A stretch of DNA of 64,000 nt from JBCCDY01 sp039030555 (GTDB taxonomy: Bacteria; Bacteroidota; Bacteroidia; Cytophagales; Cyclobacteriaceae): NCBI GenBank assembly GCA_039030555.1, contig JBCCDY010000013.1:62001-126000 (forward strand). The letters run 5' to 3'. The notes beneath the pieces were generated by a model. That model was given only the letters and a program-made list of their open reading frames with translations, was not told the DNA's origin and made no database searches. Made by a program: the position numbers and the translations under genes. Below are positions 33,940-42,433 of the stretch, in pieces. How positions within the stretch are numbered: position 1 is the first letter of the stretch; each line of letters starts with the position of its first letter.

Positions 33940-36870
33940 TTGATTTCTCCTCACACCATAGAAAAGGTTAAGGAACTGGACCTTGTAACGGTTATCCAGG
34001 ATTACGGTGTTTCACTAAAGAAAACCGGAAGCTCCTGGACGGCCAAAAGTCCATTCAATCCCGAAGAAAAAACGGCTTCGTTTTCCGTTCATCGTACGCG
34101 AAATGTATGGAAATGCTTTTCTACCGGCATCGGTGGCCATGGACCCATCAACTTTGTGATGGAATACCAGAAAATGGATTTCGTGAGCGCCATAAAAGAC
34201 CTTTGCGATAAATTCGGTATTCCGTTTGAACAGGAAAAAGAGACTAAGGAGCAAATCCAAACGCGGGAAAGTAAAGAATCGCTTTACCGATTGAACAAAG
34301 CAGCCGCAAAGCGATATTATGAGCAGCTGGTTTCCGAAAAGATCGAAGTAAACCACCCGGCCTTCAAGGAAATCGTTGATAAACGGAAGTACACCGCCGA
34401 TACCGTCACACAATGGCAGTTGGGTTATGCTCCGGATGAATGGCAGTTCATTAGCGAACCCATTTTAGAATCAAAATTCTTCCAGGAAGCCAAAAAGCTT
34501 GGGTTAATCAAGGAAAAGAACGATCGATCGTACGACGCTTTCAGAAATCGCTTAATGTTTCCCATTCACGATGATCGTGGAAACATTGTCGCCTTCGGTG
34601 GCCGTGATCTTTCGGGATTAACAGGCAAAGAGAAGCCACCTAAGTACATCAATTCCCCGGAGTCCGATATCTTCAGTAAAAGTGAAATCCTTTACGGCCT
34701 TTATTATGCACAAAACCACATCCGAACGGCCGGATATGCCTATTTAACTGAGGGTTATACCGATGTAATCAGCTTTCATGAGCGTGGTTTCTGCAATACG
34801 GTTGGTACCTGTGGCACTTCATTGACCGAAGAACACCTCAAACGGCTTAAGCTATATACCGATAAGGTTGTGGTGCTTTTCGATGCCGATAAAGCCGGAT
34901 TGAAAGCAGCTGTTCGCGCTATTGAAATGGTCTTACAAGCAGGCTTGAACGTAGCTGCCGTAAAGCTACCGGAAAAGCTGGATCCCGATGAATTTATCCG
35001 GGTGCATGAAAACCCGGAAGATTACCTTTTGAAGTACCAACGCGACGGGATCTATTTCTATGCTGAATGTATTAAGCCCGAAGAGTTCACCCCTATCCAC
35101 AAAGCCGAATTCTTCGATCAGCTTTCAGGGTTATTGGTCCACATCGATAATGCTATTATTCGCGAAGAATACATTCGGAACCTGGCCAAGACCTATGAAA
35201 ACCGTTTTGTTACACTCAATAAGCTGGTAGAAGATAAACTGGCCAGGAAAGAACAGGAAGATGAGAAAAAAGAGGTCGCACGGAAGAACAAAGTGCTTTC
35301 ACTGAATGGAAATGCCTCTATCTGGCCATTCTTTCACGAAACGCTCGATAAGAAAGGTACGCTTCAGAAAATCACAGTCGATAAACTCAAGTTCGTCCAG
35401 CTGCTGGCCCACTTTGGTTATACACGCTACGACATAGCCGAAAACTCCGAGAATTTCACCTTCATCAAGATTGAAAAGAACATTATTCGGGAAGTCAATA
35501 AAGAGGAGATCATCGACCATGTAGAGCATTTCATTAAAAACGATTATGATTTTGAAGGGGCCAATGTGGAAATCGTCGATTCCGAAAGGCTCATCAATAA
35601 ATTGTACGATGGCATTAAGGTTTACTTTAGCCGTGACCTGTTCAACCGTGTTCGCCTGGAGCGACCGGTCATCATCAACCGCGATACCAAAGACACTACC
35701 TTCTTCTATTTCAACAATGGATTTGTAGAGGTCAACGACAAAGGATGGGAACTGAAGCCCTACGAGAAAATGAACGGTTCGGTGTGGGCCAACCAGATGT
35801 TCGAACGAGATTTTGCTTACAGAAAGGTGAAAGAAGGTTTAAAACCAATTGAAAACGGCGTGTTTGCCGACTTCGTTTGGAAGCTCTCCGACGAAAACGA
35901 AGAACGCTTTGCCAACCTATGCCAGATCATTGGCTATATGATCCATGATTTTTACGATTACAAGCTTAAAGCCATCCTTCTGACCGACTCCAGCCTTTCC
36001 GAAAACAGTGATGGACGATCGGGAAAAACGCTTTTAGGCAAGTTGATCGGTCAGGTTCGGGGATATACAGAAATTAATGGAAAAGACTTCAATACCGGAG
36101 AAAAAACGAAGTATCAAGATGTTGAAATGGGTACCCAAATCATCCATTTGAACGACGTTAAGACCAAAGGCCGTAACCGCTTTTATTTTGAAGATGTATT
36201 CAACGACGTCACCGAAGGGATCACCGTCGATGCGAAGTACATGGTACCGTTTCGGAAGCAATGCAAAATGATGATTTCTACGAACCGAACGTTGGAGATC
36301 AAAGGCGGTTCGCAGCGTGATCGGATCATTGAATTTGATGTGAGTACCTACTTCAGCGAAAAGCATTCACCGCTCGATGAGTATAAACACTGGCTCATGA
36401 AAGATTGGGACCAGGAAGAATGGAACAACTTTTACAATTTCATGGCTTACTGTGCCCATAAATTCCATGTGGCAAAGCAAAGCTTACCATCACCAAAGGG
36501 AATTAACCTCGATCAACGGAAGCTGAGAGAGCAAACCGCTCCGGAGTTCTTGGAATTCGTTAGAGAAGTAAACCAGAATTTGCACAAAAACGGTATTCCG
36601 TACGATGGATATGAAATACTTCCAAGGGTCCATGGTGACTTCCCTCCTAACAATATACCTCTGGAATATTTTCCATTCGATCGCAAGCAGTTTTATGAGC
36701 AGTTCAAAAAGAATTATCCTGATTTTGAACAGCGCTGGTTTACCAATAGAAAGTTTAAGGAGTGGTTAGAAGCATATGCCCGGTATCAGCTTAAGATTCG
36801 GGAAGTAGATACGATTTTTCGCCGATCGAACAATGTCGATTGGGTTCAATTCAAACATCCAAAGCAATGA
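33940..36870 (+). CDS. Primase-helicase (TOPRIM primase fused to SF3-like helicase)
   Basis: 976 residues from a TTG start. N-terminus is a DnaG-type CHC2 domain whose zinc ligands are mostly lost: the canonical CxxH becomes SPFN and the second pair KCFST keeps one Cys. TOPRIM domain follows with Glu271 in TEGYTDVIS and DADKAG (315-320). The C-terminal half has Walker A DGRSGKT (about 691-697) and a Walker B-like IIHLNDV, fitting P4/D5-like helicases. Primes and unwinds element DNA for autonomous replication. Iterons lie directly downstream. High confidence in class, lower in detailed helicase family. Confidence 0.88.
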   Translation: MISPHTIEKVKELDLVTVIQDYGVSLKKTGSSWTAKSPFNPEEKTASFSVHRTRNVWKCFSTGIGGHGPINFVMEYQKMDFVSAIKDLCDKFGIPFEQEKETKEQIQTRESKESLYRLNKAAAKRYYEQLVSEKIEVNHPAFKEIVDKRKYTADTVTQWQLGYAPDEWQFISEPILESKFFQEAKKLGLIKEKNDRSYDAFRNRLMFPIHDDRGNIVAFGGRDLSGLTGKEKPPKYINSPESDIFSKSEILYGLYYAQNHIRTAGYAYLTEGYTDVISFHERGFCNTVGTCGTSLTEEHLKRLKLYTDKVVVLFDADKAGLKAAVRAIEMVLQAGLNVAAVKLPEKLDPDEFIRVHENPEDYLLKYQRDGIYFYAECIKPEEFTPIHKAEFFDQLSGLLVHIDNAIIREEYIRNLAKTYENRFVTLNKLVEDKLARKEQEDEKKEVARKNKVLSLNGNASIWPFFHETLDKKGTLQKITVDKLKFVQLLAHFGYTRYDIAENSENFTFIKIEKNIIREVNKEEIIDHVEHFIKNDYDFEGANVEIVDSERLINKLYDGIKVYFSRDLFNRVRLERPVIINRDTKDTTFFYFNNGFVEVNDKGWELKPYEKMNGSVWANQMFERDFAYRKVKEGLKPIENGVFADFVWKLSDENEERFANLCQIIGYMIHDFYDYKLKAILLTDSSLSENSDGRSGKTLLGKLIGQVRGYTEINGKDFNTGEKTKYQDVEMGTQIIHLNDVKTKGRNRFYFEDVFNDVTEGITVDAKYMVPFRKQCKMMISTNRTLEIKGGSQRDRIIEFDVSTYFSEKHSPLDEYKHWLMKDWDQEEWNNFYNFMAYCAHKFHVAKQSLPSPKGINLDQRKLREQTAPEFLEFVREVNQNLHKNGIPYDGYEILPRVHGDFPPNNIPLEYFPFDRKQFYEQFKKNYPDFEQRWFTNRKFKEWLEAYARYQLKIREVDTIFRRSNNVDWVQFKHPKQ

Positions 36871-36904
36871 TATATAAAAAAAATATAGGTAATGGTCACT
36901 TTTA

Positions 36905-37140
36905 TAGAAAAGTACTGACTATTCGACTATTCAGGTCTAACTAATTGATTATCAATGCATATGAACAGTCAAAAAACAGTCATGAACAGTCGAAAAGTCA
37001 AAAACGAATTTCGAACGATCGGTTATAACGTTCTCGAACAGTCGAATAGTCAAAAACGGAAATCGGTTTTGACTGAAAAATGACTGCTTAATGTATCTGA
37101 TTATCAAGAACTTAAAGGCGAATAGTCGAAAAGTCACCCT
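36905..37140. other. Iteron array, candidate replication origin
   Basis: A 309-base gene-free gap after the primase-helicase gene holds repeated AGTC motifs: GAACAGTCGAAAAGTCAAAA (36,984 on) and GAACAGTCGAATAGTCAAAA (37,036 on) match over 23 bases with one change; partial copies are at 36,963, 37,071-37,085 (inverted), 37,119-37,139, and inverted GACTATTCGACTATTC at 36,917. Direct and inverted spaced sites next to a replication initiator gene are typical of phage and plasmid origins (as in P4). Confidence 0.65.
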
Positions 37141-37179
37141 TTTTACCTAAAAAACTGTATTACCGGAAAAAATTAAGAC

Positions 37180-37644
37180 ATGAAAAATTTAGAGTTAAGT
37201 ATTCAAACCCTTTCAGTTGAAATCAAAGTCTTATCTATTGATCAAAAACGGATGACAGCTTCCGTGTTTAACCAGATTCGTAAAGAACCTTTTTTCACGA
37301 AAGATTTTCAGAAGCGTGGTCAGGAATTTGGCTATGTAAATAAGGATGGTTACTGGTTAGTATGGAGTAATGGAAGTGAATTAAGAAAAACTGAACGTGA
37401 GTTTTTAGAGCTAAGAAGTCCAAGCAAATGGTACTTTAGTTATTACCTGAATGCTCTTGTAAAATCAGCTTATGATTTTTCTATAGACAAAGGAATATTA
37501 AGTAAATATCATCAGAACGATACTGTATCTGATTCCGATCGTTACGAACTGCTAAAATCTCTTCATCCCGAATTTGAAGACTTGTATTACGACTTCTGGG
37601 AAGATTTACTAGGAGGAAATAAGCAATTGTACATCTCCATTTAG
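37180..37644 (+). CDS. Hypothetical protein
   Basis: 154 residues, cytosolic-looking, with aromatic-rich centre (YWLVWSNGSELRKTEREF). First gene after the iteron array, followed after 9 bases by the adenine methyltransferase. Family not recognised. Confidence 0.55.
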   Translation: MKNLELSIQTLSVEIKVLSIDQKRMTASVFNQIRKEPFFTKDFQKRGQEFGYVNKDGYWLVWSNGSELRKTEREFLELRSPSKWYFSYYLNALVKSAYDFSIDKGILSKYHQNDTVSDSDRYELLKSLHPEFEDLYYDFWEDLLGGNKQLYISI

Positions 37645-37653
37645 TCGAAGACT

Positions 37654-38502
37654 ATGGCCAACACCCTTACCAAATCGCCGATTGTTTATTATGGAGGTAA
37701 AACCGCTATCCTGAATCATATTCTACCATTGATTCCGGAGCATGAGGTATATACCGAAGTGTTTTTCGGTGGTGGTACGGTGTTTTTCGCGAAGAAGCCA
37801 GCCAAAAACGAAACCATTAACGACCGGTTGGATATCGTCATTAATTTTTATGAGCAGCTGCAGAACAACTATCAAGATCTTCTATTCCTGATCAACCAAT
37901 CTTTAGTAAGCAGAACTCTACATAATGAGGCTTTAAAATATGTTAGAGGGTTCAAATCCGATTGCTACGAAATAACCGATAAGCTCCACTGTGCTTGGGC
38001 CTTCTGGTATCTTACGCAAGTTGGATTCATGAATAAGCTACAATCGGGCTTAGGTTTTAACAATGCTTCGCATTCAGAAGCAGATCGGTTTCAGAGAAAA
38101 AAAGACGCCTATAAAAATGGTTTTTATCATTCCCGAATACAGCATGCATATATAGAGAATAAGGACGGACTATCGGTTTTAAAATCCCGAAACGTCAAAA
38201 AAGCCTTTCATTACCTCGATCCTCCATATCCCGGGGCTGACCAGGGCCACTACGCCGGCTATACCTGGGATGATTTTGAAAAGCTACTGGAATGGTGCCA
38301 GAACGAATGCAAGGGCAAGTTCTTACTCTCCAATTACAATTCCGAAATGCTTGATCGATACATCGAGAGGAACGGTTGGATTAAAAAAGAGATCGTTCAC
38401 CGGTTGAAAGCCCCTCGAAAATCCGGAGATAATAAAGTAGAAGTACTGGTAAGGAACTATAAAAACGTATGTGGAACGCTAGATCTTTTCAATGAACAAT
38501 GA
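37654..38502 (+). CDS. DNA adenine methyltransferase (D12 class)
   Basis: 282 residues. FxGxG motif in VFFGGGTVFF, N-terminal YYGGKTAIL and catalytic DPPYPG (about residues 190-195) place it in the Dam/D12 N6-adenine class. No restriction partner, so an orphan modification enzyme protecting or regulating element DNA. Second DNA methyltransferase of the element, with different chemistry. Confidence 0.9.
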   Translation: MANTLTKSPIVYYGGKTAILNHILPLIPEHEVYTEVFFGGGTVFFAKKPAKNETINDRLDIVINFYEQLQNNYQDLLFLINQSLVSRTLHNEALKYVRGFKSDCYEITDKLHCAWAFWYLTQVGFMNKLQSGLGFNNASHSEADRFQRKKDAYKNGFYHSRIQHAYIENKDGLSVLKSRNVKKAFHYLDPPYPGADQGHYAGYTWDDFEKLLEWCQNECKGKFLLSNYNSEMLDRYIERNGWIKKEIVHRLKAPRKSGDNKVEVLVRNYKNVCGTLDLFNEQ

Positions 38503-38521
38503 GCAATTAACAATTAACAAT

Positions 38522-39055
38522 ATGAGTCAACTAATTATTCAAAACTACAACGAACAGGAAATTGAGTTTGAAATGAACCTCAATAAAGACCTGATGGTAA
38601 ACGCTACTGAAATGGCAAAGATTTTCGATAAGAAAGTCGAAAATTTTACCCGAATTGAACCTACAAAAGAGTTCATTGATGAGTGCTTAAAAAACGCTAA
38701 TAAGCGTTATTTACAAGTCGAAGGAATAGAAGATATTATCATATCCCGACAGAAATCCGGTACCTGGATGTACCGGGTTTTGGCTCTCAAATTTGCAGCC
38801 TGGTTATCTCCAGCTTTTGAACTTTGGGTTTACCGAACTATTGACCAGATCCTTTTTGGAAAATACCGCGAATTGGAAGCTGAAATAAAGCAAAGTGCCG
38901 ATCGGAAAAATCGTATTGATGAACTTAAAAAGGAGCTCAGTGAAGATGAACGCTACATTGAACTGGAACAATTGGAATTAGGTGAACGCCAGGCAGCTTA
39001 CCGAAGGGGAAAACACAACAGAAGCCAGTTAGACCTATTCAGAAATTCGAAATAA
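38522..39055 (+). CDS. KilA-N domain protein
   Basis: 177 residues from ATG 38522 (MSQLIIQN); the longer frame begins in a simple AT-rich spacer repeat. KilA-N blocks: LMVNATEMAKIF and SGTWMYRVLALKFAAWLSPAFELWV. A coiled C-terminal part follows. KilA-N proteins are DNA-binding or antirepressor-like proteins of phages and large viruses. Confidence 0.82.
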   Translation: MSQLIIQNYNEQEIEFEMNLNKDLMVNATEMAKIFDKKVENFTRIEPTKEFIDECLKNANKRYLQVEGIEDIIISRQKSGTWMYRVLALKFAAWLSPAFELWVYRTIDQILFGKYRELEAEIKQSADRKNRIDELKKELSEDERYIELEQLELGERQAAYRRGKHNRSQLDLFRNSK

Positions 39056-39057
39056 TT

Positions 39058-39252
39058 ATGGAAGACCTCTCAAAACTAGTCGAACTTATAAAAAAAGAAG
39101 CGCCTCAAGCCCGTGTGAAAGTTGATGATCTAATGGTCACTCATTACTTCACTTTGGAGGAACTACTAAATATTTGTAACAGCTACGCTGAATACAAATC
39201 AAAGTCGAACTCAGAAACCGAACTCAACTTTAACAATCAATTGAAAAATTAA
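39058..39252 (+). CDS. Hypothetical small protein
   Basis: 64 residues, starts 2 bases after the KilA-N stop, so cotranscribed. No motif recognised. Confidence 0.5.
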   Translation: MEDLSKLVELIKKEAPQARVKVDDLMVTHYFTLEELLNICNSYAEYKSKSNSETELNFNNQLKN

Positions 39253-39255
39253 TGT

Positions 39256-39447
39256 ATGGAAAAAATATTTTGGAAATGGCATGAACACCGAAGTACAGTA
39301 AGCTTCATATGCTTGGTAATAATATTTACACTTGGAATGATATTCAATTTATGGACTGAAAGCGATAAGCACCCGATACCATTTTATACATGTATGTTGC
39401 TGTTTATCGTTCATAGCATTCCTTATTGTGTAAAGAGAAAAAGTTAG
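39256..39447 (+). CDS. Small membrane protein
   Basis: 63 residues with two hydrophobic segments (VSFICLVIIFTLGMIFNLW and FYTCMLLFIVHSIPYCV). Function unknown. Confidence 0.5.
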   Translation: MEKIFWKWHEHRSTVSFICLVIIFTLGMIFNLWTESDKHPIPFYTCMLLFIVHSIPYCVKRKS

Positions 39448-39568
39448 TAGGCTTATTACCTACAACACCGAAATAAAACCCAGCTTGAGCGACCCGCAGG
39501 GTAAGTATTATTGAATATTAGCGACACAAACAAACCGAACTCAACATTAAAAATTCACTGAAACAATT

Positions 39569-39979
39569 ATGGAACTTCCATTTGCTGAAAACATGCCTTA
39601 CTGGAAAACCAGCTCAAGCGGCATTGAAAACTGGCTTGATAAAACCGAAAAGCTTATCACAGAATATGGAGGGGATGTTAATACTCGAATTGCGGGTAAA
39701 TCCAATGGGAAAGAGGCAATTATGTTCGGATTTACACTTGAATCTGATCGTTATAAAATTCTTTGGCCTATACTTCCAACAAAAAAGGATTCTGATCGAA
39801 ATGCTGCGGCAAGACAGGCTGCAACTATGATTTATCATGATACAAAAGCAAGGGTAAACCGATTAAAGATTTTTACACCAAGAGTCGTTTTTTCTGATTG
39901 GCTACTCTTGAATAATGGTAAAACATTAGCCGAAACGAATACCATAGGAATTCCTGATGCTCTAAAATTGATTGAATAA
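39569..39979 (+). CDS. Hypothetical phage-type protein
   Basis: 136 residues, mixed alpha/beta, with a central strand-rich part and ARQAATMIYHDTKARVNRLK helix. Proteins of this look occur in phage early regions, but I cannot assign a function. Confidence 0.55.
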   Translation: MELPFAENMPYWKTSSSGIENWLDKTEKLITEYGGDVNTRIAGKSNGKEAIMFGFTLESDRYKILWPILPTKKDSDRNAAARQAATMIYHDTKARVNRLKIFTPRVVFSDWLLLNNGKTLAETNTIGIPDALKLIE

Positions 39980-39995
39980 TTTTTCCCTACATTTG
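39968..39995 (+). promoter_or_regulatory. Bacteroidota-type promoter
   Basis: TTG (39968-39970), 17-base spacer, TACATTTG (39988-39995), matching the -33/-7 consensus TTG-N17-19-TAnnTTTG. Predicted start near 40,002, upstream of the structured segment. Confidence 0.6.
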
Positions 39996-40001
39996 TAATG
40001 C

Positions 40002-40135
40002 CACATAAATCATATTCTAATGGAGCATTTACAAATGCATAGACTTATCAAGATACGGGGGCGGAGATGCGGACTTGTTCCGTTTGTCTGGTCATGGCTC
40101 CGCTATGATTTGTGTGGCGCACCGCCCCTCTTTTT
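40002..40135 (+). ncRNA. Candidate structured small RNA or leader
   Basis: A GC-rich segment in an AT-rich context. GGGGCGG (40058-40064) pairs perfectly with CCGCCCC (40122-40128); inside are three small hairpins: CGGA/TCCG (70-82 of the 40,000s), TCATGG/CTATGA with one G-U (92-108) and TGTG/CGCA (111-121), giving a cloverleaf-like fold. It is followed by TCTTTTT, and an upstream hairpin GCATTT/AAATGC lies at 40,025-40,038. No reading frame fits. It might be an independent RNA or a 5' leader of the 40,157 gene. Not a normal tRNA (no TTCGA arm). Confidence 0.4.
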
Positions 40136-40156
40136 AAACCATTTAATTCTTTTATT

Positions 40157-40483
40157 ATGCCACACTTCACAGACAAAAAGAGTGAAAACCATGAGAGCAT
40201 CGACCAGAAGCTTGAGAAGTACGAATATCTGGTCAAAACCCTTCCTTCCGTGTTTAACACCGTAGGCGACATTGTAGATTACATGGAGCTCAAAGACCAT
40301 TTGCACGAAATGTACCGATGTGCCCTTAATTCCAGCGCTTCCGGCGATTGGGATTCCGAAAAACGCGAACAGATGTACGTTATTAAAGAGCGTACGGTAG
40401 AGTTGTTCGATCAACTGGAAGGCGTGGTAGAAGTAGTAACCTGTACTACCTATCCACTGGGCTTTTTTGAGAAAGCAGGCTAA
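40157..40483 (+). CDS. Hypothetical protein downstream of the RNA candidate
   Basis: 108 residues from ATG 40157 (MPHFTDKKS); the longer frame starts inside the structured segment. Acidic, helical; no family recognised. Confidence 0.55.
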   Translation: MPHFTDKKSENHESIDQKLEKYEYLVKTLPSVFNTVGDIVDYMELKDHLHEMYRCALNSSASGDWDSEKREQMYVIKERTVELFDQLEGVVEVVTCTTYPLGFFEKAG

Positions 40484-40485
40484 AC

Positions 40486-40538
40486 AATGAGCAATGAGCA
40501 GTGAGCAATTAACAATTGTTCACTGTTCATTCTTCATT
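40486..40538. terminator. Bidirectional hairpin between convergent genes
   Basis: Arms 40486-40510 and 40514-40538 (AATGAGCAATGAGC... type) pair at 21 of 25 positions around AAC. Located between convergent genes, made of the AT-rich spacer repeat found several times in this region. Confidence 0.5.
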
Positions 40539-40546
40539 ACTAATTG

Positions 40547-40822
40547 TCACTTCATTGCTTCCCTCTCCTTCTTATAGCTTTCCGACCAGTTCTCCAGTTC
40601 GCTTTCATAAAACCAACTGATTTCCCGGTGTTTAAGCAAGTGCGCTGCAACGCTAAAAACTGCATTATCAATTTGCATGTATAAAGCGATTTGCCCTGCG
40701 TTTTCCCGAATGTCGTAATCGGTTAGCAATGCAATTTCCTTAAGCATTTTAAGGGTTTTACGAATAGAAGTAGTGACTTCCAGGCAATTAACGAAGATGG
40801 GCTTTATTCCGAGGTTTTGCAT
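40547..40822 (-). CDS. Hypothetical helical protein
   Basis: 91 residues, predicted as a helical bundle (IRKTLKMLKEIALLTDYDI and later helices). Convergent with the preceding gene. No family recognised. Confidence 0.5.
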   Translation of the reverse strand: MQNLGIKPIFVNCLEVTTSIRKTLKMLKEIALLTDYDIRENAGQIALYMQIDNAVFSVAAHLLKHREISWFYESELENWSESYKKEREAMK

Positions 40823-40876
40823 GGATCAATTTACAGTTAACAATGAACAATTACCTGATGTGATTTAAATTTGTCT

Positions 40877-41149
40877 ATGAATAAAAATTTAAAAACTATT
40901 CTTGATGAAGAATTAGACAACAGATGGGAGGAAATCAGTGTAAAGCCGTTCCGAAATATATTTGGAGAAATTATTGAATCGGCTTACCATATTTACGATT
41001 CTACAAAAACAAACAATAAAAACCCTGATTATGCCGACGAAGTTTCCGTCTTAAAAAACGGCCTTATCTTGATCCTAAAGAATGGAAATATTGTCCATTT
41101 TTATGGAGAAGGTCAATTCCAAATCGACTTTGTTGGTAATAAGACTTAA
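40877..41149 (+). CDS. Hypothetical protein
   Basis: 90 residues from ATG 40877 (a TTG lies 2 codons earlier). Beta-rich C-terminus (VSVLKNGLILILKNGNIVHFYGEGQF). Unknown. Confidence 0.5.
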   Translation: MNKNLKTILDEELDNRWEEISVKPFRNIFGEIIESAYHIYDSTKTNNKNPDYADEVSVLKNGLILILKNGNIVHFYGEGQFQIDFVGNKT

Positions 41150-41161
41150 AACTGTTCATTG

Positions 41162-41353
41162 CTAATTGTCAATTATTAACTGATAACTGAGTTCAGTTGC
41201 TTTCAGCGCCAGGTCTTTCCAATAGTCCCTTTCACGCTCAAGTTCATTAAGTTTAGCCTTGTGTGATTTGGCTTCTTCTTTTAGGCTCTTAATGTAATTG
41301 TTTTTCACTTTGATGATTAATCTGTAGGTTCTTGTTATTATGTCTTCACTCAT
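41162..41353 (-). CDS. Hypothetical coiled-coil protein
   Basis: 63 residues, Lys/Glu-rich coiled coil (KSLKEEAKSHKAKLNELERERDYW). Five bases downstream of the next minus-strand gene. Unknown. Confidence 0.4.
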   Translation of the reverse strand: MSEDIITRTYRLIIKVKNNYIKSLKEEAKSHKAKLNELERERDYWKDLALKATELSYQLIIDN

Positions 41354-41357
41354 GGCA

Positions 41358-41600
41358 TTAGTTTAACGGGTCTTCTCTACGATCCAATAACTTTTCAAGT
41401 GCTAAGATGTGCGCATCTTTCATTTTCAGAAGTCTCTTATGATCTTTTTTAGTCTCTTTAGCAAAAACCTGCCAAAAATCAAGATCGCTTTCTAATTCGA
41501 TAATTCTACGGTCTTTTTGGCGCATCATGACACGGTTAAACCAAAACTGAAAAAGAGGAATAAACGAAACTACGCAACATACTGCTATTAAAATTTCCAT
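41358..41600 (-). CDS. Small membrane-anchored coiled-coil protein
   Basis: 80 residues: N-terminal membrane span (MEILIAVCCVVSFIPLFQFW) and a cytosolic coiled coil. The layout is like an Rz-type or small phage inner-membrane protein, but no partner is evident. Unknown. Confidence 0.45.
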   Translation of the reverse strand: MEILIAVCCVVSFIPLFQFWFNRVMMRQKDRRIIELESDLDFWQVFAKETKKDHKRLLKMKDAHILALEKLLDRREDPLN

Positions 41601-41626
41601 AATTGATAATTGTTAATTACTAATTG

Positions 41627-42022
41627 TTAACTGAACACAAGTTCCCAATCGTAGTACAGGTAATATACCACGAGCGCTAACCAAAACTTAGCGAAGTAAA
41701 CGTAGAAAGTAGGCCACTTCTTAAACCATCGGTCCCACCCTTTGGTAGTGCCAAGGTAAAAGAAACCCTTACCCAATGAAAGTGCTATGGCAGGATCGAA
41801 CGTTAGGAAAAAGAACATCAGTGAGAAAGCCAGGCTATTAATGAAATTATGATCGGTCATATACGAATTGATCCAGGCAATACCCACAAAGGCTATTGCC
41901 CTTCTAATATTGTCCAAGTACTGATCATCGTCCTGGTTGAGCTTACGGCGCTGGTACCAATCAGAATGGACTTCTTCAGCCACTAGTAGAGTATTCGCAA
42001 TCCAGATAAAAAACTGTTCCAT
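41627..42022 (-). CDS. Multi-pass membrane protein
   Basis: 131 residues with about three or four hydrophobic segments (FIWIANTLLV, AFVGIAWINSY, FINSLAFSLMFFFL, FWLALVVYYLYY). Holin-like in size and topology but not next to the lysis genes. Unknown. Confidence 0.5.
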   Translation of the reverse strand: MEQFFIWIANTLLVAEEVHSDWYQRRKLNQDDDQYLDNIRRAIAFVGIAWINSYMTDHNFINSLAFSLMFFFLTFDPAIALSLGKGFFYLGTTKGWDRWFKKWPTFYVYFAKFWLALVVYYLYYDWELVFS

Positions 42023-42051
42023 GGTTTATTTAATTGTTGGTTAATTACTTA

Positions 42052-42294
42052 TTAATCAAAATTGACTCCTACTCTTTTATGGAATAGCCTGATCTCATCA
42101 TCTTTCACGCCTAACTCTTCCTGGATCTTGTCGTTTTCGCTGGTGGAAATGATTCTTTTCATCAATCTCTGAGAAGGGTCAATCACTTCTTTTATTTTCT
42201 GAGATACCCACTTCCGATCGGTTGTTCCCAACAGCTTTGCCCATCCATTTATAAACTTTGGCCTTCCCTTATGATCAAAATTTTTCGAATCCAT
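42052..42294 (-). CDS. Small basic protein, possibly DNA-binding
   Basis: 80 residues with WAKLLGTTDRKWVSQKIKEV resembling a helix-turn-helix recognition region. It is the first gene of a minus-strand group (42,294-41,162) divergent from the late operon, so it may regulate late transcription. Inference from position. Confidence 0.5.
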   Translation of the reverse strand: MDSKNFDHKGRPKFINGWAKLLGTTDRKWVSQKIKEVIDPSQRLMKRIISTSENDKIQEELGVKDDEIRLFHKRVGVNFD

Positions 42295-42433
42295 TTGAGT
42301 CAGTTAGTGATAAATACTGTATAAAAATAGCATATAAATATAATTAATGAGACATAATTGATTAAAGGGTAGTAGGTTTTTCAAAACAATTACACTCATT
42401 CGTTCAACGAAAAAAATTCGAACAGAAAAAAAT

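Noticed and set aside
36952..37137. 61-residue minus-strand frame
   Set aside because: Covers the iteron array; no recognisable protein and the repeats explain the sequence better.
40056..40136. tRNA gene for the GC-rich cloverleaf
   Set aside because: No TTCGA arm, no usable anticodon loop and non-standard arm lengths; retained only as an RNA candidate.
38485..41640. CRISPR-like repeats
   Set aside because: Units are irregularly spaced by whole genes, vary in sequence and have no uniform spacers or cas genes.
41627..42022. Holin of the element
   Set aside because: Topology would fit, but it is on the opposite strand and far from the lysis genes; the 50,869 gene is a better candidate.
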